Shown: positions 1 to 6,253 of the stretch, piece after piece
Numbering within the stretch: position 1 is the first letter of the stretch
Layout: each line of letters opens with the position of its first letter
NCBI GenBank assembly: GCA_031272655.1
Contig: JAISTJ010000120.1
Location: forward strand, 1-6,253
Direction of reading: 5' to 3'
Source: Tannerella sp.
GTDB lineage: Bacteria > Bacteroidota > Bacteroidia > Bacteroidales > Tannerellaceae
Length of the DNA: 6,253 bases
Position numbers and translations under genes: made by a program
The notes under the pieces: generated by a model
Databases searched by the model: none
Told to the model about the DNA's origin: nothing
What the model saw: only the letters and a program-made list of their open reading frames with translations

Positions 1-45
1 ATAAACTATAAACTTATAAACTATAAACTTATAAACTTATAAACT
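1..45. repeat. A/T-rich tandem repeat, six 7-8 base units
   Basis: Six head-to-tail copies of ATAAACT or ATAAACTT fill the first 45 bases: 1-7, 8-15, 16-22, 23-30, 31-38 and 39-45. The 7-base and 8-base forms are mixed in the order 7, 8, 7, 8, 8, 7. The array may continue to the left of the window. It ends 23 bases before the start codon of the transporter-glycosidase gene, where a promoter or 5' leader would be expected. Short-unit repeats like this can change copy number by slippage. An effect on expression is only inferred, and no intact Bacteroidetes -7 box (TAnnTTTG) was seen here. Confidence 0.9.
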
Positions 46-68
46 AACAAAAACAAAAATAAAAAAGT
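46..68 (+). promoter_or_regulatory. A-rich translation leader without Shine-Dalgarno
   Basis: The bases before the ATG at 69 are almost all A with a few T and C, ending in AAAAAAGT. There is no GGAGG-like element at the usual spacing. A-rich unstructured leaders without Shine-Dalgarno pairing are typical of Bacteroidetes genes. This supports the ATG at 69 as the start, because the RhaT similarity begins within its first few residues (SNPITGTLLH). Confidence 0.6.
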
Positions 69-1106
69 ATGATAGTATCTAATCCAATCACTGGGACATT
101 GCTGCACGCCGTTGGAGGCGTGTCGGCTGCGAGTTGTTTTTTGCCTAACACAAGAACCAAACAATGGTCATGGGGTTCTTTCTGGCTTGTATTCTCACTT
201 TTCGCATGGTTGATAGTACCCATTATCATTGGGTACCTGACCGTGCCGAATCTTTTTAACGTGCTTGCGGAAGCGCCGTCGAAAGCTTTCTGGATGTGCT
301 TCCTGCTCGGAGCAGCCTACGGTTTCGGCGGGATGGCTTTCGGAAAAGCTATTATCCACATAGGATACTCGCTGACTTACACGCTAAGTATCGGAATATC
401 AGCCGTTCTCGGCACAATTTTTCCTATGTTGATTTTCGGGCAGTTAGGTGAATATTTCGCCAAGCCGGGAGGCTACATAGTGCTTACAGGCATGATTTTT
501 TCGATGATAGGCGTCTTTTTCTGCGGATGGGCGGGCTTCAAAAAAGAAAAATACCTGAAATCGCTTTCCGGCGAACAACCGCATTTCAACATGAAGACGG
601 GCTTGTTCCTGACTGTTGTGGCAGGCGTTTTGTCAGGTATTTTCAATCTGGCGCTCGAATACGGCCAGCCAATCGCCGACATTGCCGCTAAAAACGGCGC
701 AGGGCAGTTTGAAGGCAACTCAAAGATGATTATCGCCACATCCGGTTGCTGGATAGTCAATCTTATCTGGTTCATAATCGAAGGGTTACGCAACAAAACC
801 CTGAAAGAACTTTTCCCAAGCAAAGGAAACGGACTTTCTGGCGCCAAACTGACAAAAAACTGGCTCTGGTCAATCTTCGCAGGTTGCCTGTGGTATTTCC
901 AGTTCTTTTTCTATGGTTTGGGACACGTAAAAATGGGTAACTTCCAGTTTATCAGTTGGGTACTTCACATGTCAATGCTTATTTTCTTCAGCTTTATAGT
1001 CGGTTTGCTGATGAAAGAATGGAAAAAAGTCAGCAAAAACGCTTATATACGCTTGGTTATCGGACTGATAATTCTCGTATCTTCTTTCTGCATAATGAGT
1101 TACGGA
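69..1106 (+). other. RhaT-type symporter domain, ten predicted membrane helices
   Basis: Residues 1-346. Hydrophobic segments read by eye lie near 6-26, 35-57, 71-91, 98-123, 135-155, 177-197, 219-239, 264-283, 293-314 and 327-346. Lys/Arg-rich loops follow helices 1 (RTKQW, 28-33), 5 (FKKEKYLKS, 157-165), 7 (RNKTLKE to KLTKN, 241-264) and 9 (KEWKKVSKNAYIR, 316-328). The loops after even-numbered helices (58-70, 124-134, 198-218, 284-292) carry few positive charges. By the positive-inside rule the odd loops are cytoplasmic, so both N- and C-termini face the periplasm. The length matches stand-alone RhaT (about 344 residues in enterobacteria), so the transporter part looks complete and not a degenerate anchor. 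Confidence 0.9.
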
Positions 1107-4100
1107 AGTTACAAGGGCGAACAGGCTGTTACAGAGAATATTACAAAAGCAGGAAACGCTTTTAACACTGAAAATAAGATGTTTGACAGTTCATGGGAAT
1201 CGCTTGAACATTACGAATGTCCGGAATGGTTCCGCGACGCTAAGTTCGGCATTTATTCGCACTGGAACGCGCAGTCGGTGCCCGGACAAGGCGGATGGTA
1301 CGCCCGCGACATGTATATCCAGGGGTCGAGCGATTACAACTACCATATCGCTAACTACGGTCATCCGTCGAAAGTAGGCTACAAGGACGTTATCGAAATG
1401 TGGAAGGCCGAAAACTTTGATGCCGACAATATTATCTCAATTTACAAGGAAGCCGGCGCGAAATATTTTGTCGCGGTAGCCGTTCACCACGACAATTTCG
1501 ACCTCTGGGATTCTAAACACCATGAGTGGAACGCCGTCAATCACGGGCCTCACCAGAACATCATAGGCAAATGGGAGGCCGCAACCCGCAAAGCCGGTTT
1601 GCGCTGGGGCGTTACTTCACACGCCGAAAGAAGCTGGAATTGGATAGCTGTGAGCCATGGAGCCGATAAAGACGGGCAGTATGCAGGCGTGCCTTACGAT
1701 GGCGCCGACCCGAAATATGCAGGCCTTTATTTCAAGGAATATCCGGGTTACAAAGACACCCGTTACGATTATGCTGTTGACCCGCCGCAGGAAGTTATTG
1801 AAGATTATGTACTGAGAATCAAGGACTTAATAGACCAACATAATCCTGATTTCTTCTACAACGACGGCGGCATACCGTTCGGCGAGACAGGCCGGAAGAT
1901 GATAGCTTATTATTACAACCAAAATATGCGTCGGAACAACGGCAAACTCGAAGCTGTGATGTGCCTCAAAAACTATGCCTCAAGCTACCATGGCGACGAT
2001 TTGAGGGACGGCATCGCAACCGAAAACGTTGAAGACGGGCAGCTCGACCGCATCAACGGACTTCCATGGCAGACGGACGAATCGGTAGCCGACTGGTTTT
2101 ACAAAAAGCATGTTACCTACAAAAAACCCAACTATATCATTGATAAACTGATAGATATAGTCAGCAAGAACGGCAATCTTATGCTTAACGTGCCGCCAAG
2201 ACCCGACGGAACGCTTGATGATGAGGCTGTTGAAATACTAAGGGAAATAGGTAAATGGCTGAAAGTGAACGGCGAAGGCATCTATGGCACCCGCCCCTAC
2301 TCTATTTGCGGCGAAGGCCCTACAAAAGTTACGAGGGGTTATTTTCGCGCCATGCCCGAGCTGACCGGCGAAGATTTTCGCTTCACAACCAAAGGCGACA
2401 CCGTTTATGCCTTCATTTGCGATCCCGACGTCAAAACAATATCTATAGAAACTTTTTCGTCGAAAAGATACCATGGAGTGCTGTCTGTAGGCCTGTTGGG
2501 GGGTGACCGCCAGTTGAGTTTTTTCCAAACCGACGAGGCTCTGACGGTTGTATTGCCAGATGTAAAGCCTTGTAAATATGCCCTTTGTCTCCGAATTATA
2601 CCCGACATTAACCCCGTTCCTGAAACGGTTAAAAATTTTGAAACTTTAGCCGGTGTGAATGCTTTCGGCAGCGATTGGAACTCGCTTGAAAAATACCGCT
2701 GCCCCGACTGGTTCCGCAACGCCAAATTCGGCATTTGGACATGCTGGAACCCCTACACCGTCCCTGCTGCGGGCGACTGGTATGCACGCAACATGTATGA
2801 AGAAGGTTCGCGACAGTACAAGTATCATCTTGAACACTACGGACATCCGTCGGAAGTAGGTTACAAGGACATAGTCGAGATGTGGAAAGGCGAGAATTTC
2901 GACCCAGAGAGCATGGTCTCGCTGTTTAAGGAAGCAGGTGCGCGGTATATCGTTGCGATGGCTGCCCACCACGACAATTTCGACCTGTGGAATTCCAAGC
3001 ATCACGACTGGAACAGCGTCAATCACGGGCCTCATCAGAACATCATCGGCAAGTGGGAAACGGCGGTACGCAAATCGGGCTTGAAATGGGGCGTAACGTC
3101 TCATTTGGAACGGGCTTGGAACTGGATGGCCTTAAGCCATGGCGCTGATAAGGAAGGCAAATATGCGGGAGTGCCATACGATGGTGCAGATCCAAAATAC
3201 GCCGGTCTCTATTTCCCTGAATATGAGGGATATAAAGACACCCATTTTCAGTATGCCGTAAACCCGCCGGACGAAGTTGTAGTGGATTACATGCACAGGA
3301 TCAAGGACTTACTAGATCAGCACAATCCCGATTTCTTCTATATTGACGGCGGAATACCTTTCGGCGAAACAGGACGGAAGATGCTCGCATACTACTACAA
3401 CAGCAATATCAAACGCAGCAACGGCAGGCTTGAAGCGACCATGTGCGCTAAAAATTACGGCGACGGCTTTCACGGCGATGATTTGAGGGATGGCGTTGCT
3501 ACTCAGGATGTTGAGCGCGGACAATTAGACCGTATCAATGACCTGCCGTGGCAAACCGATGATTCGGTCGGCGACTGGTTCTGGACTCAAGGCGACCATT
3601 ACAACAGTCCGAAATACATTATAGATCAGCTGATTGACATTGTAAGCAAGAACGGGAACCTGCTTTTGAACGTTCCTCCGCGTGCCGACGGCACTTTGGA
3701 CGATCAGGCTGTAACGCTACTCAAAGAAATAGGTAAATGGCTGAAAGTGAACGGTGAAGGCATTTATGGCACCCGTCCGTATTCTGTTTTCGGCGAGGGA
3801 CCGACGCAAGTAAGCAGCGGTTATTTTGTCAGAATGGCCGAACTCACCGCTAAGGATCTGCGTTTCACAACCAAAGGCGATACGATTTTCACTTTTGTAT
3901 GCGGCACATCGGCAAAAACCGTTTCGATAAAGGCTTTATCTGGAAATAATTATCATAAAATAAAGTCAATCAGCATGTTAGGTGTTGACGGCGAGTTGAG
4001 TTTCAAGCAAACACAGGATGCTCTCGAAATAACCCTACCGGCCTCCAAACCAAGCGATTACGCCGTTTGCCTGAAAATCATCCCGATACTTAATCCCGTC

Positions 4101-4124
4101 CCCCCGTCGCTCCCGATTCCGTAA
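69..4124 (+). CDS. RhaT-family sugar/H+ symporter fused to two GH29 alpha-L-fucosidase-like modules
   Basis: This 1351-residue protein joins three units in one uninterrupted frame. Residues 1-346 are a full-length RhaT-type L-rhamnose/H+ symporter, recognisable from SNPITGTLLHAVGG, KQWSW, LWYFQFFFYGLGH and FISWVLHMS, with ten predicted helices. Residues 347-371 form a polar linker. Residues 372-851 and 866-1345 are two GH29 modules, each a catalytic (beta/alpha)8-like barrel plus a C-terminal beta domain starting near GEGIYGTRPYS. The presumed nucleophiles are D599 and D1093 (FYNDGG / FYIDGG), and the paired active-site histidines are H473-H474 and H967-H968. Single GH29 enzymes are usually about 450-600 residues, so the length is explained only by the fusion. 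Loop charges predict both ends of the symporter in the periplasm, which would put the glycosidases there, anchored to the inner membrane. RhaT normally imports L-rhamnose. Given the fused enzymes, L-fucose or another 6-deoxyhexose is equally plausible (inference). A GH95-like gene follows after 16 bases, probably in the same operon. Family calls are firm; substrate is not. Confidence 0.93.
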   Translation: MIVSNPITGTLLHAVGGVSAASCFLPNTRTKQWSWGSFWLVFSLFAWLIVPIIIGYLTVPNLFNVLAEAPSKAFWMCFLLGAAYGFGGMAFGKAIIHIGYSLTYTLSIGISAVLGTIFPMLIFGQLGEYFAKPGGYIVLTGMIFSMIGVFFCGWAGFKKEKYLKSLSGEQPHFNMKTGLFLTVVAGVLSGIFNLALEYGQPIADIAAKNGAGQFEGNSKMIIATSGCWIVNLIWFIIEGLRNKTLKELFPSKGNGLSGAKLTKNWLWSIFAGCLWYFQFFFYGLGHVKMGNFQFISWVLHMSMLIFFSFIVGLLMKEWKKVSKNAYIRLVIGLIILVSSFCIMSYGSYKGEQAVTENITKAGNAFNTENKMFDSSWESLEHYECPEWFRDAKFGIYSHWNAQSVPGQGGWYARDMYIQGSSDYNYHIANYGHPSKVGYKDVIEMWKAENFDADNIISIYKEAGAKYFVAVAVHHDNFDLWDSKHHEWNAVNHGPHQNIIGKWEAATRKAGLRWGVTSHAERSWNWIAVSHGADKDGQYAGVPYDGADPKYAGLYFKEYPGYKDTRYDYAVDPPQEVIEDYVLRIKDLIDQHNPDFFYNDGGIPFGETGRKMIAYYYNQNMRRNNGKLEAVMCLKNYASSYHGDDLRDGIATENVEDGQLDRINGLPWQTDESVADWFYKKHVTYKKPNYIIDKLIDIVSKNGNLMLNVPPRPDGTLDDEAVEILREIGKWLKVNGEGIYGTRPYSICGEGPTKVTRGYFRAMPELTGEDFRFTTKGDTVYAFICDPDVKTISIETFSSKRYHGVLSVGLLGGDRQLSFFQTDEALTVVLPDVKPCKYALCLRIIPDINPVPETVKNFETLAGVNAFGSDWNSLEKYRCPDWFRNAKFGIWTCWNPYTVPAAGDWYARNMYEEGSRQYKYHLEHYGHPSEVGYKDIVEMWKGENFDPESMVSLFKEAGARYIVAMAAHHDNFDLWNSKHHDWNSVNHGPHQNIIGKWETAVRKSGLKWGVTSHLERAWNWMALSHGADKEGKYAGVPYDGADPKYAGLYFPEYEGYKDTHFQYAVNPPDEVVVDYMHRIKDLLDQHNPDFFYIDGGIPFGETGRKMLAYYYNSNIKRSNGRLEATMCAKNYGDGFHGDDLRDGVATQDVERGQLDRINDLPWQTDDSVGDWFWTQGDHYNSPKYIIDQLIDIVSKNGNLLLNVPPRADGTLDDQAVTLLKEIGKWLKVNGEGIYGTRPYSVFGEGPTQVSSGYFVRMAELTAKDLRFTTKGDTIFTFVCGTSAKTVSIKALSGNNYHKIKSISMLGVDGELSFKQTQDALEITLPASKPSDYAVCLKIIPILNPVPPSLPIP
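1182..2621 (+). other. GH29 module 1 (first copy of internal duplication)
   Basis: Residues 372-851. This copy stays close to the GH29 active-site consensus. H398 sits in FGIYSHWN, where the family usually has HWG. The H473-H474 pair is in VHHDNFDLWDSKHH, and D599 in NPDFFYNDGG is the presumed nucleophile. E655, in ENVEDGQLDRINGLPWQTD, is a tentative acid/base, since that residue is poorly conserved across GH29. The end of the barrel carries LIDIVSKNGNLMLNVPPRPDG, and the C-terminal beta domain carries RFTTKGDTVYAF. There is no signal peptide, because the module is carried out behind the tenth membrane helix. It resembles the uncharacterised GH29 group with the SHGADK and AGVPYDGADPKY signatures. 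Retaining exo-acting alpha-L-fucosidase is the family activity; the actual substrate is unknown. Confidence 0.88.
2664..4103 (+). other. GH29 module 2 (second copy), active-site His replaced by Cys
   Basis: Residues 866-1345. It aligns with module 1 at a fixed offset of 494 residues (1482 bases) with no insertion or deletion, at roughly 70% identity by eye. It keeps H967-H968, the presumed nucleophile D1093 (FYIDGG) and the tentative acid/base E1149 (QDVERGQ). The fucose-contacting His of the FGIxxHW motif is Cys892 (FGIWTCWN; codon TGC at 2742-2744). The neighbouring QSVPGQGG of module 1 is YTVPAAGD here. The change may alter specificity or weaken catalysis, while the retained nucleophile argues against simple decay. 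The module ends in a short Pro-rich tail (NPVPPSLPIP) matching the NPVPE that links the two modules. Confidence 0.88.
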
Positions 4125-4140
4125 CAATAAAAAAAATAAT
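4125..4140 (+). promoter_or_regulatory. 16-base A/T-rich intergenic leader
   Basis: Between the TAA stop at 4122-4124 and the ATG at 4141 lie 16 bases, including a run of eight A (4129-4136). There is no Shine-Dalgarno sequence, no hairpin and no room for a promoter and terminator. The two genes are therefore most likely co-transcribed, and the second is translated from a Bacteroidetes-style A-rich leader. Confidence 0.65.
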
Positions 4141-6253
4141 ATGAAACCAATATCTATCTTATTGATAGCCTTTGCATTGCAAGCGCAGATGCAGGTACAG
4201 CCGCAAGTAAACCTTGCAGGCGATGAATCATGGCAAGAGTTCCTGTCCAAACAAGACCCGATTTGGGAGACACTTCCGCAGAAGTTCGACCACGGCGCAT
4301 TTCTGGGCAACGGCTTGCTCGGCACAACAATCTATCAGGAAGGCGACAATGCCTTGCGTTTTGAGATTGGACGCTCGGACGTTACCGACCACCGCCGCGA
4401 CAACGGGCGACTGCCAATCGGCGGCATGCTGTTAAAAACGACAGGCAAAATCCTGTCCGGCACACTTCGCACCGACCTTTGGAACGCCGAAGTCAGGGGC
4501 GAAATAACCACCGACAAAGGCAAAATCACTTTCCGCACGATGGATCATGCGCTTGAAATAGCGCTTATAGTTGATTTTAACGCCACTGGCGGCGAAAAAA
4601 ATTTCACTTTTGAATGGTCGCCCGAAACGGCGGCTGTCTTTCGCGACGAAGCCCGAAATGCACAAATAGAGCCAAATCCACCGGCCGAACAAGGCAAAGA
4701 CGGCGATGTCGGCTACTGCACCCAAAAACGCATTGCAGGCGGCAGTTACACGACAGCATGGGAAGTAAGCAAAAACAAACGCCTGACTTTAAGCATTATA
4801 GATGCTTTCCCCGAAGCAAACTCGCAGGCGACAGCAATAAGCGAAGTTAAGCGCATAGCCAAAATCCCTTCCGAGACGCTCGAAAAGAGCCATCGCGAAT
4901 GGTGGCACGCTTATTATCCGGAAAGTTTCGTATCCGTGCCGGATGCGCAGATTGAGGGCTTCTATTGGAACCAGATGTACAAACTCGCCTCAGCAACCCG
5001 CAGCGATCGCATGGTGATAGACCTGCTCGGTCCGTGGTACCGTCAGACAGGCTGGCCACGCATCTGGTGGAACCTCAACATCCAGCTTGCATACTCGCCG
5101 GTCTATACCGCTAACCGCCTCGAACTCGGCGAATCGTTCACCCGCTTCATTGACGCCAAACGCCAAAATTTCTACCGCAACGCTAAGGAAATATGGGGTT
5201 TTGACGAATGTGCAACCGTACCTCATACAACTGATTATGAGGGACTTAGAGGCAACGGCACCTGCGCCCCCGATAACTATATCAATCCGGGCGATTTCAC
5301 ATGGGCGCTTCATCTCTATTGGCAGCAATACCGCTTCTCAATGGACGAGTCGCTCGTTACCGACCAGCAGAAACACGCTTTTTACCCTCTGCTGAAAGCG
5401 AGTGTCAATCTCTACCTCCGCCTGCTTAAGGTGGGCGCAGACGGTAAACTCCATCTGCCGCGGCTTCATTCGCCCGAATACAATACCGACGGCGATGTGG
5501 ACGCCAACTACCAACTCTCGCTGCTCCGCTGGGGATGCGAGACGCTGCTTGCCCTGAATGAACGGTATCATTTTGATGATCCGCAAATATCCGAATGGCA
5601 GTGGGTTTTGAAGTATTTAACACCTTATCCGCAAGACGAAAACGGCCTGAAGATAGGCGCAACAGTAGCATTTGAGCACTCGCACCGCCACTGGTCTCAT
5701 ATTTTGATGGTCTGGCCACTGCACGTTCTTTCGCTCGAACAGCCCGAAAATCGCGATTTTGTTGAAAAATCCATCAAACACTGGCTTACGGTCGAAGACG
5801 GCAAGCAGATTTACGGATGGTCAAGCGCCGCTGCTTCGGCACTCTACTCCACGCTTGGCGACGGCGAAAACGCCCTGCGTTGCCTGCGTGCGCACCACAA
5901 TAACAAGCAGTTTGTTATGCCCAACACGCAGTATATCGAAGGCTCGCCGGTTATTGAATGTTCCATCGCAGCCGCCGAATCGCTTCAGGAGATGCTGTTG
6001 CAAAGCTGGGGCGGCATTATCCGCATTTTTCCCGCAGTTCCGGATGAATGGAAAGATGCGATTTTCAGCGATTTAAGAGCCGAAGGAGCATTTCTTGTCT
6101 CGGCGCGTCGCGAAAACGGAAAAACTCAGTGGCTGAAAATCAAGAGTCTCGCAGGAGAGCCGTGCATAGTCCGTCCGGGCTTTGAAGGCAGTTTCAAAAC
6201 GTCCAACTCCGCAATCAAGATCAAAGAATTGGGCGACGGACAGTACGAGCTTG
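4141..6253 (+). CDS. GH95-like glycosidase (probable alpha-L-fucosidase), 3' end outside window
   Basis: The frame runs 704 codons from ATG 4141 to the window edge without a stop. GH95 proteins are usually about 750-850 residues, so only a short C-terminal piece is missing. MKPISILLIAFALQA is a short signal peptide with likely cleavage near A15 and no lipobox Cys, giving a periplasmic soluble enzyme. Residues about 35-235 form the N-terminal beta domain (GAFLGNGLLGTTIYQ), followed by a linker with SHREWW (250-255) and the (alpha/alpha)6 barrel. Barrel landmarks that match GH95 are WWNLNIQ with N311 and N313, HSPEYN with E446 as likely general acid, HSHRHWSH (513-520), YGWSSAAASALYSTLGDGENAL, and LLQSWGGIIRIFPAVPDEW (619-637). 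At the site of the GH95 QIDGN motif the protein reads YIEGS, so E600 replaces the Asp that assists the Asn pair. GH95 enzymes are inverting alpha-1,2-L-fucosidases or L-galactosidases. With this substitution the protein may belong to a divergent GH95-like group with another substrate. Confidence 0.78.
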   Translation, partial: MKPISILLIAFALQAQMQVQPQVNLAGDESWQEFLSKQDPIWETLPQKFDHGAFLGNGLLGTTIYQEGDNALRFEIGRSDVTDHRRDNGRLPIGGMLLKTTGKILSGTLRTDLWNAEVRGEITTDKGKITFRTMDHALEIALIVDFNATGGEKNFTFEWSPETAAVFRDEARNAQIEPNPPAEQGKDGDVGYCTQKRIAGGSYTTAWEVSKNKRLTLSIIDAFPEANSQATAISEVKRIAKIPSETLEKSHREWWHAYYPESFVSVPDAQIEGFYWNQMYKLASATRSDRMVIDLLGPWYRQTGWPRIWWNLNIQLAYSPVYTANRLELGESFTRFIDAKRQNFYRNAKEIWGFDECATVPHTTDYEGLRGNGTCAPDNYINPGDFTWALHLYWQQYRFSMDESLVTDQQKHAFYPLLKASVNLYLRLLKVGADGKLHLPRLHSPEYNTDGDVDANYQLSLLRWGCETLLALNERYHFDDPQISEWQWVLKYLTPYPQDENGLKIGATVAFEHSHRHWSHILMVWPLHVLSLEQPENRDFVEKSIKHWLTVEDGKQIYGWSSAAASALYSTLGDGENALRCLRAHHNNKQFVMPNTQYIEGSPVIECSIAAAESLQEMLLQSWGGIIRIFPAVPDEWKDAIFSDLRAEGAFLVSARRENGKTQWLKIKSLAGEPCIVRPGFEGSFKTSNSAIKIKELGDGQYEL

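Noticed and set aside
2498..2503. Run of six G (and six C at 4100-4105) as phase-variation tracts
   Set aside because: Six-base runs inside intact coding sequence are too short to support a claim of slippage control.
1179..2621. Possible separate GH29 gene starting at the internal ATG 1179
   Set aside because: The frame is continuous with the symporter, there is no stop, no A-rich leader and no signal peptide at that ATG, and the predicted topology gives the fusion a sensible location.
2646..3104. Antisense open frame of 152 codons
   Set aside because: It lies wholly within the second GH29 module, has no recognisable domain or plausible leader, and is explained as the reverse-strand shadow of a well-supported coding region. 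The same applies to antisense frames at 473-847, 4990-5328 and elsewhere.
4125..4140. Terminator or promoter between the two genes
   Set aside because: The 16-base gap has no inverted repeat and no promoter elements; it is only long enough for a translation leader.
4214..4435. Short + strand frame overlapping the start of the GH95-like gene
   Set aside because: It is in another frame, has no recognisable content, and the GH95-like frame from 4141 is open through the whole region with a signal peptide and family motifs.

Overview
The window reads as DNA from a Bacteroidota (Bacteroidetes) bacterium, probably an uncultured, host- or polysaccharide-associated member of the Bacteroidales. This is inferred from three things: A/T-rich leaders with no Shine-Dalgarno sequence before both genes, the kinship of the encoded proteins, and a sugar-degradation locus layout. 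No rRNA, tRNA, CRISPR or insertion-sequence signal was seen. Both genes lie on the + strand.

Layout. Bases 1-45 are six tandem copies of a 7-8 base A/T-rich unit, followed by an A-rich leader (46-68). Gene 1 (69-4124) encodes one very large protein of 1351 residues. Its first ~346 residues are a complete RhaT-type L-rhamnose/H+ symporter of ten predicted membrane helices. After a short linker come two tandem GH29 alpha-L-fucosidase-like modules that align end to end without a gap at a constant offset of 494 residues. Only 16 non-coding bases separate it from gene 2 (4141 to beyond 6253), which encodes a secreted GH95-like (alpha/alpha)6-barrel glycosidase. Its reading frame is still open at the window edge.

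How the genes may work together. In the symporter, the Lys/Arg-rich loops all follow odd-numbered helices. The positive-inside rule therefore puts both termini, and so both GH29 modules, on the periplasmic side. The GH95-like enzyme has a signal peptide and would act in the same compartment. The likely picture is a periplasmic station in which two classes of 6-deoxy-sugar hydrolase trim imported glycans, and the released monosaccharide is taken up by the transporter to which one enzyme pair is tethered. The domain architecture is read directly from the sequence. The topology, sugar identity and channelling are inference.

Points of note: the transporter-glycosidase-glycosidase fusion itself; loss of a key active-site His in the second GH29 copy (Cys892) while the first keeps it (His398); a Glu (E600) where GH95 enzymes normally have the catalytic Asp; and the upstream tandem repeat, which could vary in length.
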